From assembly GCA_021161165.1 (NCBI GenBank), contig JAGHBF010000071.1, forward strand, positions 1 through 13,608: 13,608 nucleotides of DNA, given 5' to 3'. The notes below the pieces were generated by a model. The model was not told the DNA's origin. It made no database searches and saw only the letters and a program-made list of their open reading frames with translations. Shown here in pieces: positions 1 through 7,672 of the stretch (within the stretch, counting starts at the first letter, position 1; the number at the start of each line of letters is the position of its first letter). The DNA is from Candidatus Aminicenantota bacterium (GTDB lineage: Bacteria > Acidobacteriota > Aminicenantia > S016-38). The position numbers and the translations under genes are program-made.

Positions 1-400
1 ATTTTAACCAATCTATCAGCATAAGGTCAAGTTCTGTAATGCCCACCTTTGAATCAATAAGAACAAAATTTTCAATTATACCTGGCTGATTTTTGAAAAA
101 ATCCTCCATAAGTTTTCTCCAGCGCTGTTTTTCTTTTTTTGGGCGCTTTGCATAACCATATCCAGGAAGGTCTATGAGAAGAACTCTGTCATCCACCAGG
201 AAGTAATTAACCGAAATGGTCTTTCCTGGCGTAGAGCTTGTTCTTGCTATTTTGCTGTTTAATGTAATCATGTTAACTAAAGAAGATTTACCAACGTTCG
301 ATCTTCCACAGAATGTGAATGATGGATATGGAGTCAAAAGAAAATCCTCCTTTTTAAAAGCAGATTTTAAAAATCTTACTTTCCTCCAGTTTGTTCTCAA
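1..400 (-). CDS. engB: Ribosome biogenesis GTP-binding protein EngB/YsxC, C-terminus cut by window
   Basis: This is a small TrmE-Era-EngA-EngB-class GTPase that helps late assembly of the 50S ribosomal subunit. The window holds 133 codons; the last third, with the NKxD-type G4 motif, lies outside. Visible motifs are the P-loop GRSNVGKSS at residues 32-40, the switch I segment ARTSSTPGKT at 52-61, and G3 DLPGYG at 77-82, all in the family's characteristic wording. I chose TTG at 400, which overlaps the lon stop (TTGA), because residues 9-14 (RFLKSA) match the conserved F-x-x-SA element that precedes the P-loop in EngB proteins. A second TTG at 337 has a much better Shine-Dalgarno (GGAGG, 8-base spacing) but would remove that element. 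It is the last visible gene of the tig-clpP-clpX-lon series and is probably translated by coupling from lon. Identity is secure; the start is not. Confidence 0.93.
   Translation of the reverse strand, partial: MRTNWRKVRFLKSAFKKEDFLLTPYPSFTFCGRSNVGKSSLVNMITLNSKIARTSSTPGKTISVNYFLVDDRVLLIDLPGYGYAKRPKKEKQRWRKLMEDFFKNQPGIIENFVLIDSKVGITELDLMLIDWLK
346..350 (-). promoter_or_regulatory. Internal GGAGG Shine-Dalgarno within engB
   Basis: On the minus strand GGAGG is followed after 8 bases by TTG at 337, in frame with engB. This is ideal spacing, whereas the upstream TTG at 400 has no recognisable Shine-Dalgarno. It could mark the true start, a secondary start giving a shorter protein, or chance in a Lys-Glu-Asp codon run. 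Protein family conservation argues for the upstream start. Confidence 0.4.
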
Positions 401-2679
401 TTGGCAGAAAGTGGTAAATCTGAACGAAGTTCTATTTTATCAAGGTCCCCTATTAGGACCTTTTTTATAACCTCATCCATATTTGAGACAGTATGTATTT
501 TAAGTTCTTTAATAACCTCATCAGGCAACTCTACAAGTTCAGGTTCATTTTCCTTTGGAATTATAACTTCCCTTATCCCTGCCTGATAGGCTGCCAGGAG
601 TTTTTCTTTTATTCCCCCAATTTTCAACACTCTACCCTTAACCGTAACTTCTCCTGTCATCGCGACATCAAGACGAGCAGGTATTCCTGTAAGAAGAGAA
701 AGTATCGCAGTGGCGAGGGTAATCCCTGCAGAAGGTCCTTCTTTGGGAACAGCACCCTCCGGGACATGAACGTGGATATCAAAGGAGGCAAATCTGGATG
801 TATCTATTGAAAGAGAGGAAAGCTTGGTCTTCACATAGGTAAAAGCAATCTGAGCTGATTCCTTCATAATCTCTCCCAGCCGCCCGGTTAGTATTAGTTC
901 CCCCTTGCCCTTACTTAGTGCTGTCTCAATAAGGAGAATGTCTCCTCCATATTCTGTCCATGCAAGACCTGTGGCTGAACCCACTTCCTTCTTGTCTGTA
1001 ACCTTCATCCTATGATACTTTTCAGGGCCAAGATAATCCTTCACTTTTTCAATATCAAGGACTTCTTGAAAGTTTTTCCCTTCCTCCAGGACTTTTCTGG
1101 CTACTTTTCTGCAAATGTTCCCTATTTCTCTTTCCAGCTCCCTTACTCCTGCCTCTCTTGTATAATGTCTTATCAAATAATATATCGCATCTCTTGTGAA
1201 TATAACATTCCTGTCAGATATTCCATGGGCTTTGATCTGTTTGGGAACAAGATAGTCCTTTGCTATATAAAACTTCTCCATCTCAGTGTATCCTGGTATT
1301 TCTATTATTTCCATCCTGTCAAGAAGTGGCCTTGGGATTCCCTCCATATAATTTGCAGTTGTAATAAACATTACTTCTGAGAGATCAAATTCTACATCAA
1401 GGTAATGGTCAAGGAAGGTGGAATTATGTTCAGGATCAAGAACTTCCATAAGGGCAGCCGCCGGGTCTCCTCTAAAGTCAGCGCTCATCTTATCTATCTC
1501 ATCCAGCAGAAATACCGGGTTTTTAACACCAGCTTTCCTGAGCCCCTGTATAATTCTTCCAGGGTAAGCTCCAACATAGGTTCTGCGGTGTCCTCTTATC
1601 TCCGCTTCATCTCGCACTCCCCCAAGGGATACTCTGACAAATTTTCTGCCAGTTGCTCTTGCAATAGACTTCGCAATGGAACTTTTTCCCACACCCGGGG
1701 GACCCACAAGACACAGAATAGCGCCCTTTGGCTTTTTAACAAGAGATCTTATCGCAAGATATTCTATTATCCTCTGTTTGGGTTTCTTTAAGCCATAGTG
1801 GTCACCATCAAGAATTTTCCATGCCTTTTTTATGTTTCTATTCTCCCTGGATTTCTTTTTCCATGGCATAGCAACAAGCCATTCTATGTAATTCCTTGTT
1901 ACAGCCAGCTCAGCGCTCATAGGTGGCATATGTTCGAACTTTTCCACTTCTCTCAAAGCCTTTTCTTTTACATGGTCAGGCATATCAGAAATTGAAATTT
2001 TGTATTTCAATTCCTCAACTTCGTTTCCTGGCTCTGGTGGAGGTGGCTGTGTGCGTCTTCCCCCTCTCTTTGTCCTTCTGAGCTCCCTTTCCAGGAGATA
2101 TGAAAGATAATTCAGTCTTTCAACAGGATTGATTATCTCGAGAAGATTTTGTTTTTCCATTACAGGAATTTTCAGATATGCAGCTACAAAATCCGCAAAC
2201 TTCCCTGGTTCCATTATACGGAATGAAGGAATAACCAACCCCTTTCTTTCCTGCATGGTGGAAGCGTAGTTCTCAAACATATCCCTGACCTTACTCAGAA
2301 GAGAAGAAATATCCTTTGGATTTACGGTGGGTTCTGAAATGCGCTTTATTCCCACAAGAAAATAGGGATTTGTAAATACAAATTCAACTATCCTACCTCT
2401 TATTATTCCCTCAACAATAACTTTAACGTTCTTTCCTGGAGTAGAAAGGCTCTGCTTGATCTCTGCAAGAGTTCCCGTGGTAAATATATCTCCCAGCTGC
2501 GGCTCATCAATGTTTTCATCCCTCTGAGTGGACAAAAAGATGAGCCCATCGGAATCAAAAGCCTTCTTTAGTGCCCTGAGTGATTTTTCCCTTCCTACAA
2601 CAAAAGGAAAACCAACACCAGGGAACGCTACAAGTTCCCTTAAAGGTATTAATGGAATGTATTCAATTTCTACCCTCAT
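397..2679 (-). CDS. lon: ATP-dependent protease Lon (LonA type)
   Basis: Lon is a cytosolic hexameric AAA+ serine protease that degrades damaged and regulatory proteins. At 760 residues it is close to the usual 770-800. The N-terminal substrate-binding domain (about 1-200) opens with the typical PLIPLRELVAFPG. A proline-rich linker lies near 205-220. The AAA+ module has Walker A GPPGVGKSS at 326-334, Walker B VFLLDEIDK at 389-397 and the TTAN sensor at 440-443. The protease domain has the catalytic Ser650 in PKEGPSAG and Lys693 in GGIKEKLLAA. The 43-residue Ser-Lys spacing equals that of E. coli Lon (S679/K722). The ATG overlaps the clpX stop (ATGA), with AGGAAGG just upstream, and its stop overlaps the proposed TTG of engB. 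Lon lying directly behind tig-clpP-clpX makes a full chaperone-protease operon. All key residues are intact. Confidence 0.98.
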   Translation of the reverse strand: MRVEIEYIPLIPLRELVAFPGVGFPFVVGREKSLRALKKAFDSDGLIFLSTQRDENIDEPQLGDIFTTGTLAEIKQSLSTPGKNVKVIVEGIIRGRIVEFVFTNPYFLVGIKRISEPTVNPKDISSLLSKVRDMFENYASTMQERKGLVIPSFRIMEPGKFADFVAAYLKIPVMEKQNLLEIINPVERLNYLSYLLERELRRTKRGGRRTQPPPPEPGNEVEELKYKISISDMPDHVKEKALREVEKFEHMPPMSAELAVTRNYIEWLVAMPWKKKSRENRNIKKAWKILDGDHYGLKKPKQRIIEYLAIRSLVKKPKGAILCLVGPPGVGKSSIAKSIARATGRKFVRVSLGGVRDEAEIRGHRRTYVGAYPGRIIQGLRKAGVKNPVFLLDEIDKMSADFRGDPAAALMEVLDPEHNSTFLDHYLDVEFDLSEVMFITTANYMEGIPRPLLDRMEIIEIPGYTEMEKFYIAKDYLVPKQIKAHGISDRNVIFTRDAIYYLIRHYTREAGVRELEREIGNICRKVARKVLEEGKNFQEVLDIEKVKDYLGPEKYHRMKVTDKKEVGSATGLAWTEYGGDILLIETALSKGKGELILTGRLGEIMKESAQIAFTYVKTKLSSLSIDTSRFASFDIHVHVPEGAVPKEGPSAGITLATAILSLLTGIPARLDVAMTGEVTVKGRVLKIGGIKEKLLAAYQAGIREVIIPKENEPELVELPDEVIKELKIHTVSNMDEVIKKVLIGDLDKIELRSDLPLSAN

Positions 2680-3890
2680 ACCGCCTTCCTGAGTCCCTCA
2701 AAATGAAATTCTCCTTTTTCAACATCCTCCCTGTCTATAATTATTTTGCCAGTTATCTTTCTGGAGGGCGCATGATACATTATGTCCTCCATCAATTCTT
2801 CCATAATTGCCTTCAAACCCCTTGCCCCAAGTTTTCTCTTATATGCTATTTCAGCAATAGCATTGAGTGCTTCTTGAGTAAACTCCAGTTCTACCCCATC
2901 CATTTCCAGAAGTTTTTTATACTGTTTAACCAGGGAATTCTTAGGCTCGACAAGAATTCTTACGAGGTCTTCTTTTGTTAGCTCGTGAAGGACTCCGACT
3001 ACCGGAAATCTTCCAACAAGTTCAGGAATTAATCCGTATTTTATCAGGTCATCAGGAATAACATCTTTAAGGATATCAAACTTTTCCCTTTTAGATGGTA
3101 AGGGTTCGGTGTGAAAACCCACCGCTCTCTTTGCAGTTCTCATGGAAATAATATCTTCAAGCCCAACAAAGGCTCCACCTGCTATGAAAAGTATATCTCT
3201 GGTGTTCATCTTTATGAATTCTTGATGCGGATGCTTCCTTCCTCCCTGTGGGGGTACATTCGCAATTGTCCCTTCCACTATTTTCAAAAGAGCCTGCTGC
3301 ACTCCTTCTCCAGAAACATCCCTTGTTATGGATGGATTTTCTGATTTACGGGTAATCTTATCTATTTCGTCTATATAAACAATCCCTTTCTCTGCAAGCT
3401 CAAGGTCTCCGTCTGCAGCTTCGTAAAGACGGAGTAGAATGTTTTCCACATCCTCACCTACGTATCCAGCTTCTGTAACAGTGGTTGCATCAGCTATGGC
3501 AAAAGGAACGGAGAGTATTTTTGCGAGGGTTTCTGCTATTAGAGTTTTTCCTGTACCCGTCGGGCCAATGAGAAGAATATTTGTTTTCTGGATCTCCACA
3601 TCTTCTATTTCCCTACCATAAAGGATCCTTTTATAATGATTGTAAACAGCAACCGCTATCTTCTTCTTGGCTTCTTTCTGACCAATAACATATTTATCAA
3701 GTTCCTTTTTTATCTCTTCCGGCTTTAACAGTTTAATATTTCTGAATTTCTGCTTCTTTGGTTTAGGGACAAAAAATCTCGTGTAAATTTCCTCTACACA
3801 ATAAGAACAAATACTCCCACCCGGACCAGAAAATAACGCAGGCGCTTCTTCTTCAGTTCTTCCGCAAATTATGCATCTTTTCCTACTCAT
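2676..3890 (-). CDS. clpX: ClpX, ATP-dependent unfoldase subunit of ClpXP
   Basis: ClpX is the hexameric AAA+ unfoldase that recognises tagged substrates and feeds them into ClpP. The 404-residue length is normal. The N-terminal zinc-binding domain has Cys6, Cys9, Cys28 and Cys31 (two CxxC pairs). The AAA+ core has Walker A GPTGTGKT at 109-116, pore loop GYVGED at 142-147, Walker B VYIDEID at 171-177, the RDVSGEGVQQALLKIVEGT segment at 190-208 and sensor 2 GAR at 355-357. The ClpP-docking loop reads VGF (257-259) where E. coli has IGF, a conservative change that should still dock. The start ATG lies inside the end of clpP (8-base overlap), and the stop overlaps lon by 4 bases, so the three genes are probably translationally coupled. 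Assignment as ClpX rather than HslU rests on the zinc domain and the sequence around the loops. Confidence 0.98.
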   Translation of the reverse strand: MSRKRCIICGRTEEEAPALFSGPGGSICSYCVEEIYTRFFVPKPKKQKFRNIKLLKPEEIKKELDKYVIGQKEAKKKIAVAVYNHYKRILYGREIEDVEIQKTNILLIGPTGTGKTLIAETLAKILSVPFAIADATTVTEAGYVGEDVENILLRLYEAADGDLELAEKGIVYIDEIDKITRKSENPSITRDVSGEGVQQALLKIVEGTIANVPPQGGRKHPHQEFIKMNTRDILFIAGGAFVGLEDIISMRTAKRAVGFHTEPLPSKREKFDILKDVIPDDLIKYGLIPELVGRFPVVGVLHELTKEDLVRILVEPKNSLVKQYKKLLEMDGVELEFTQEALNAIAEIAYKRKLGARGLKAIMEELMEDIMYHAPSRKITGKIIIDREDVEKGEFHFEGLRKAV

Positions 3891-4476
3891 TTCTTTTCTC
3901 TATTATTTTGTCTATTATTCCATATTCAAGGGCCTCTTCAGGGCTCATAAAATAATCTCTCTCTGTATCCTTCTCAAGCTTTTTCTTGGACTGTCCTGTA
4001 TGGCGATGAAGGATATCTATTAGCTTCTCCTTTAGTCTCAAGATCTCCTCTGCCCATATTTTTATGTCAGGGGCAGGACCCTGATAACCTCCCATTGGCT
4101 GATGAAGCATTATTCTTGAATTGGGAAGGGAAAACCTTTTCCCTTTAGCTCCTGCAGACAGTATAACTGCAGCCATAGAAGCAGCCTGTCCTATGCATAT
4201 AGTCACAACATCGGGCTTGATAAACTGCATGGTGTCGTAAATTGCCAGGCCAGCAGTTATCTCACCACCAGGGCTGTTTATATAAAGATAAATGTCCTTT
4301 TCCGGGTCCTGAGCTTCAAGAAAAAGAAGTTCAGCTACTATCACATTGGCCGTGGTTTCATCTATAGGTGTTCCGAGAAGTATTATATTGTCCTTTAGCA
4401 GTCTCGAATATATATCATAGACCCTCTCCCCTCTACCAGTCTGTTCTATTACATAGGGTATAGGGATATAACTCAT
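3883..4476 (-). CDS. clpP: ClpP, proteolytic subunit of ClpXP
   Basis: ClpP is the serine peptidase that forms the tetradecameric chamber of the Clp protease. The protein has 197 residues. The catalytic triad is Ser100 (GQAASMAA), His125 (RIMLHQPMGG) and Asp174 (TERDYFMSPEEA); the spacings of 25 and 49 match E. coli ClpP exactly. The N-terminus (MSYIPIPYVIEQTGRGER) is short, so there is little or no propeptide compared with E. coli. Those N-terminal residues normally form the axial gate. The ATG overlaps the tig stop by 4 bases (ATGA), and the end overlaps clpX by 8 bases. The tig-clpP-clpX order is widespread in bacteria and supports a ClpXP pairing here. No second clpP is visible in the window. 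Confidence 0.98.
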   Translation of the reverse strand: MSYIPIPYVIEQTGRGERVYDIYSRLLKDNIILLGTPIDETTANVIVAELLFLEAQDPEKDIYLYINSPGGEITAGLAIYDTMQFIKPDVVTICIGQAASMAAVILSAGAKGKRFSLPNSRIMLHQPMGGYQGPAPDIKIWAEEILRLKEKLIDILHRHTGQSKKKLEKDTERDYFMSPEEALEYGIIDKIIEKRNE

Positions 4477-5765
4477 TTGCTCTTTTTGTCTGCGGATTTT
4501 TTCTCCTCCTTCTCTTTAATTATAGCATTCTCTACAACAAGATTTAATGCCTTACGAACCAGAAGGTTCTCCTTAATCTCCTCTTCTGTTATTCCTTCCC
4601 TTTCCATTTTAACCCTGTATTCCCTCAAACTAACCCCTTCTGATTGGGCTCTTTTCTTTATCTCTTCCTGAACTTCCTCGCGGTTTACTTCTATACCTTC
4701 TTTTTCAGCTATTTTCAAAAGTATCAATCTTTCCTTAACTCTTTTCTCTGCATCAAGCTTGAGTTTCTCTGAAATCTCTTTCCATTTTTCCCTGCTCACC
4801 CTTTGTCCTTTTGAAGCGAATTCCATTAAAACAGCGGTGGCAAGATTTTTATAGGCTTCATTCACCAGAACTTCAGGGGCTGGCACATCGTTTTTCTCCA
4901 CAAGAGCGTCAAGGACGGCAGACTCGATCTGCTCCTTTCTCTGATGTTCAAGCTCAGCCTTCGCAAGTTCTAAAAGCCTCTTTTTCAGATCTTCAAGGTT
5001 TTCTGCTCCCAATTTTTTGGCAAGGTCATCATCTATTTCCGGATAAACAATTTCAAGAACATCAAGAATTTCTACCTCATGAATAAATTTCTTACCTGCA
5101 ATCCTCTTCACAGGGTAATCTTCAGGATACTCCTCCTCATAGGAAAACTTCTCCCCTTTTTTCCTTCCCAGAAACCTTTTACCAAAATCATCTTCTTCAG
5201 AAACAATTATTGCGAACCTCTCTTCTGGGAGCCTTCTTCTGGTTACAGGGTCAATTAACTGTATCTTAACCTCCACCCTATCTCCTGGCCTTATTTCTCG
5301 CTCCACCCTTTGGGCCGTAGTATTGCTGTTTTTTATGTCCTCAAGAGTTCTTTTAACCACATCCTCTTCTTTGATCGTCTGTTTAGGAATTTCTATTTTC
5401 AAACCCTTATAATCTGAAACTTCAAACTCTGGAAGTTCTTCGTATTCACCTATAAGTTTAGCTCCCTGTTTGCTGTCAAAATCCCATTTTACAAGAACCG
5501 GCGTTCGAATGGGTTTGGCTCTTTTTTCTATTTCCTCTCTAAGTCTGGGTATCAAATTGTGGTCAAGAAGATGTTCCACTATATCATCTCTGTAAACTCT
5601 CTCCACAATATTTAAAGGGGCTTTCCCCACTCTAAATCCAGGAATTTTTGCTCTATTTGCAAAACTCCGCAGAATTTTGTTGTAATCATCCCTGTAATCT
5701 TCAGGGCTCAACTCAAGAATTATTTTCTTTTTTGTGGCAGAAATATCCTCTATATTGACCTGCAT
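4473..5765 (-). CDS. tig: Trigger factor, ribosome-bound chaperone
   Basis: Trigger factor docks at the ribosomal exit tunnel and shields nascent chains. From ATG at 5765 it has 430 residues, normal for the family. The N-terminal ribosome-binding domain carries the docking signature GFRVGKAP at 43-50. An FKBP-like domain follows at about 155-240 (PGDRVEVKI, then YPEDYPVKRIAGKKF), and a highly charged C-terminal helical domain with SurA-like arms at about 245-430. The reading frame continues upstream to 5855 inside tRNA-Leu, but those 30 codons translate the tRNA and are not protein. The ATG at 5765 has GGAGG 5 bases upstream and starts with a typical family N-terminus. The FKBP-like domain has lost the IPGFE-type active-site element, so proline isomerase activity is doubtful (inference). 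The gene overlaps clpP by 4 bases. Confidence 0.97.
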   Translation of the reverse strand: MQVNIEDISATKKKIILELSPEDYRDDYNKILRSFANRAKIPGFRVGKAPLNIVERVYRDDIVEHLLDHNLIPRLREEIEKRAKPIRTPVLVKWDFDSKQGAKLIGEYEELPEFEVSDYKGLKIEIPKQTIKEEDVVKRTLEDIKNSNTTAQRVEREIRPGDRVEVKIQLIDPVTRRRLPEERFAIIVSEEDDFGKRFLGRKKGEKFSYEEEYPEDYPVKRIAGKKFIHEVEILDVLEIVYPEIDDDLAKKLGAENLEDLKKRLLELAKAELEHQRKEQIESAVLDALVEKNDVPAPEVLVNEAYKNLATAVLMEFASKGQRVSREKWKEISEKLKLDAEKRVKERLILLKIAEKEGIEVNREEVQEEIKKRAQSEGVSLREYRVKMEREGITEEEIKENLLVRKALNLVVENAIIKEKEEKKSADKKSK

Positions 5766-5770
5766 GATTT

Positions 5771-5775
5771 CCTCC
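5771..5775 (-). promoter_or_regulatory. Shine-Dalgarno that sets the tig start
   Basis: GGAGG on the minus strand lies 5 bases before the ATG at 5765 and 4 bases after the 3' end of tRNA-Leu. It decides the tig start against the longer frame that runs into the tRNA gene. The 14-base tRNA-tig gap therefore holds a full ribosome-binding site. Confidence 0.85.
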
Positions 5776-5779
5776 AAAA

Positions 5780-5861
5780 TGCGAAAGGGGGGACTCGAAC
5801 CCCCACGGGTTTCCCCACTGGATCCTAAGTCCAGCGCGTCTGCCAATTCCGCCACTTTCGC
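5780..5861 (-). tRNA. tRNA-Leu (anticodon TAG)
   Basis: The cloverleaf is complete over 82 bases: acceptor stem GCGAAAG pairs with CTTTCGC, followed by discriminator A. The anticodon arm CTGGA-CTTAGGA-TCCAG gives anticodon TAG, which reads CUA and other CUN leucine codons. There is a long variable arm (GGG-GAAA-CCC) of the class II type expected for leucine, and T-arm GGGGG-TTCGAGT-CCCCC. The 3' CCA is not encoded (TTT follows), so it must be added after transcription. It is the first gene after the promoter at 5871-5899 and sits 14 bases before tig, so it is probably cut out of the tig-clpP-clpX-lon transcript. Confidence 0.97.
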
Positions 5862-5870
5862 AGATATACT

Positions 5871-5899
5871 ATTTTGCCATATCTGGCTTAAAATGTCAA
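5871..5899 (-). promoter_or_regulatory. Sigma70-type promoter for tRNA-Leu and the tig-clpPX-lon operon
   Basis: On the minus strand there is a perfect -35 TTGACA (5899-5894), a 17-base spacer and -10 CAAAAT (5876-5871), preceded by TG in the extended -10 position. The predicted transcript start falls a few bases before the tRNA 5' end at 5861. It is the only strong promoter I see before the proteostasis genes. A short inverted repeat (TGAGC, 10 bases, GCTCA; 5902-5921) lies directly upstream of the -35 and also covers the stop of the PfkB gene. No CIRCE element is visible. Confidence 0.8.
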
Positions 5900-5918
5900 C
5901 CTGAGCGGATTTGTAGGC

Positions 5919-6803
5919 TCAAAAACTAACCAGTTCTCTTATTTTCTGGAGCCTTGCCTCCACGTCTTTCAGAGTTATTCCCCTCAATCTGTCTATCGAA
6001 AAACTTTCTACAGAAAAGGAAGAAACAGCCACCCCAACTGCGAGAGCCTGTCTGTAATTCCTTCCAGAAGAGAGGGCACCTAAAAAACCCCCTGCAAAAC
6101 TATCTCCTGCACCTGTAGGGTCTATTACCTTAGACACTGGATAAGCTGGTATAGCAGCCACATCTTTCTCCCTGCACATAATTGCTCCACCTTCACCTCT
6201 TTTTACAACAACTGTTTTCGGGCCGTATTCTAAAAGTTTTAAACATGATGGGAAACTTCCTGTTTCGCCTGAAAGCATCTCGGCTTCTTGTCTATTTATA
6301 AATAAAATATCTATTTCAGGCAAAATCTCAAGGAGTTCTTCCCTGTTATTTTGAATCCAGTGGTTCATGGTATCCATTGCTACAATTTTATAATTAATTC
6401 TGGAAAGCAGGGACTTTTGAAGTGAAGGTGAAAGGTTCCCAAGATAAAGTATTTCGGTTTCTTTATAGGATTCAGGGGGATATGGATCAAATTCCTGGAA
6501 CAATCCCAGCTCTGTTTTTAAAGTTTCCGGGTCCTCCATCCCTTTTCTGTAAACACCAGCCCATCTGAAGGATCTTCCCTCTTTCACTTCTACACCTTCA
6601 AGGCAACATCCTTTTTCTTTTAACTCAGCCAGGATCTCCTGAGGAAAATCCTTTCCTACAACTCCTACAAGGGCTACTTCGGAGAAAATGGACGCAGCAT
6701 ATGAAAAATAAGTCAAAGAACCACCTACTGCTCCCTTCCTTTCCCCGTATGGAGTCTCAACATCATCCAGTGCAATTGAACCTATAGCTATTATCTTTCT
6801 CAC
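5919..6803 (-). CDS. PfkB-family sugar or nucleoside kinase, substrate unknown
   Basis: This is a ribokinase-fold cytosolic kinase of 294 residues, a normal length. The N-terminal substrate half contains GSIALDDVETP (8-18) and GGSLTYFSYAAS (27-38), where PfkB proteins bind the sugar. The C-terminal signature DPTGAGDSFAGGF at 228-240 supplies the catalytic base Asp234 and the anion hole. The GTG start overlaps the mtnP stop (GTGA), so the kinase is translationally coupled to methylthioadenosine phosphorylase. That suggests a substrate drawn from nucleoside salvage, such as adenosine, another nucleoside, or a released pentose or pentose phosphate (inference). The whole-chain pattern, with ALDDVETP, GGSxTYFSxAAS and MDTMNxW, matches a group of uncharacterised bacterial PfkB kinases that I recognise but cannot give a substrate. 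The start of the next operon's promoter is only about 20 bases past the stop. Confidence 0.88.
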   Translation of the reverse strand: MRKIIAIGSIALDDVETPYGERKGAVGGSLTYFSYAASIFSEVALVGVVGKDFPQEILAELKEKGCCLEGVEVKEGRSFRWAGVYRKGMEDPETLKTELGLFQEFDPYPPESYKETEILYLGNLSPSLQKSLLSRINYKIVAMDTMNHWIQNNREELLEILPEIDILFINRQEAEMLSGETGSFPSCLKLLEYGPKTVVVKRGEGGAIMCREKDVAAIPAYPVSKVIDPTGAGDSFAGGFLGALSSGRNYRQALAVGVAVSSFSVESFSIDRLRGITLKDVEARLQKIRELVSF

Positions 6804-7663
6804 AGGTATCTCCCTATGATTGGTCTCAATTTTTCCCTGGTTTCCTCCGGGATAACTTCCTTTGCAGTTATTATGGCATTTTTAAGCGCTGTAGCACACT
6901 GGCACCCTTTTCTATCTTCAGGAATAAGTTTTAATGCCCTTCTTATAACTTTTTTTGCAGATTCTATGTTCCTGTTTAAATTCTCCACAACAAGTTCAAC
7001 ACTTACTTCCTCTTCTTCTTCGTGCCAGCAATCATAGTCAGTAACCATGGCGAGGGTAACATAACATATCTCAGCTTCCCTTGCCAGTTTAGCTTCTGTA
7101 GCATTTGTCATACCTATCACATCAAATCCCATTTTTCTGTAAAATTCACTTTCCGCTTTTGTTGAAAATTGTGGACCTTCAATGCATACATAGGTACCTC
7201 CTCTTCTCACGCTGATACTCTCCTCCTCTGCAGCCCTGTATATGGCATCCTGCATTACTGGACAGATGGGATGAGAGAAAGAAACATGGGCAGCAATTCC
7301 ATTCCCAAAAAAAGTGGCTTCTCTCTTTTTCGTAAGGTCAAAGAAATAATCCGGAAGAACCATATCCAAAGGCTTAATTTCCTCCTTCAAAGAGCCAACA
7401 GCTGATACGGAAATTATTCTCTCTACTCCCAGAACCTTCATAGCATAAATGTTGGCTCTGAAGGGAACCTCTGTTGGAAGATATTTATGACCCTTTCCGT
7501 GTCTTGCAAGGAAAGCAAGTCTCCTACCATCGAGACTTCCAAGCAGTATTGGAGCAGAGGGCTCCCCAAAAGGAGTCTTTATCGCCACCTCTTCAACATC
7601 CTCAAGTCCCTCCATATTGTAAAATCCGGAGCCACCAATAATTCCTATTTCTGCCTTTTTCAT
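6800..7663 (-). CDS. mtnP: S-methyl-5'-thioadenosine phosphorylase
   Basis: The enzyme splits 5'-methylthioadenosine, a by-product of polyamine synthesis and other SAM-dependent reactions, with phosphate into adenine and methylthioribose 1-phosphate. At 287 residues it has the family's normal length. Phosphate-binding elements are GGSGFY (10-15) and RHG (54-56). The base and ribose pocket is formed by EGPQFSTKAES (162-172), GMTNATEAKLAREAE (184-198) and TDYDCW (208-213). Asp in the DYD stretch favours adenine over guanine or hypoxanthine, which supports MTA phosphorylase over a purine nucleoside phosphorylase. A C-terminal CxC (Cys254, Cys256) resembles the disulfide motif of archaeal thermophilic homologues. 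The ATG at 7663 has a very strong AGGAGGT site that overlaps the acylphosphatase stop codon. A related methylthioinosine specificity cannot be fully excluded. Confidence 0.93.
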   Translation of the reverse strand: MKKAEIGIIGGSGFYNMEGLEDVEEVAIKTPFGEPSAPILLGSLDGRRLAFLARHGKGHKYLPTEVPFRANIYAMKVLGVERIISVSAVGSLKEEIKPLDMVLPDYFFDLTKKREATFFGNGIAAHVSFSHPICPVMQDAIYRAAEEESISVRRGGTYVCIEGPQFSTKAESEFYRKMGFDVIGMTNATEAKLAREAEICYVTLAMVTDYDCWHEEEEEVSVELVVENLNRNIESAKKVIRRALKLIPEDRKGCQCATALKNAIITAKEVIPEETREKLRPIIGRYL

Positions 7664-7672
7664 CTTTACCTC

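Noticed and set aside
257..400. engB as a truncated pseudogene
   Set aside because: Its GTPase motifs are intact up to the window edge; the missing C-terminus is due to the window limit.
1012..1995. Several plus-strand open frames of 65-130 codons opposite lon
   Set aside because: They mirror lon in other frames, have no ribosome sites or recognisable domains, and overlap a fully conserved gene.
5766..5855. N-terminal extension of trigger factor by 30 codons
   Set aside because: The added codons translate the tRNA-Leu gene, and the ATG at 5765 has a clear Shine-Dalgarno and a family-typical N-terminus.
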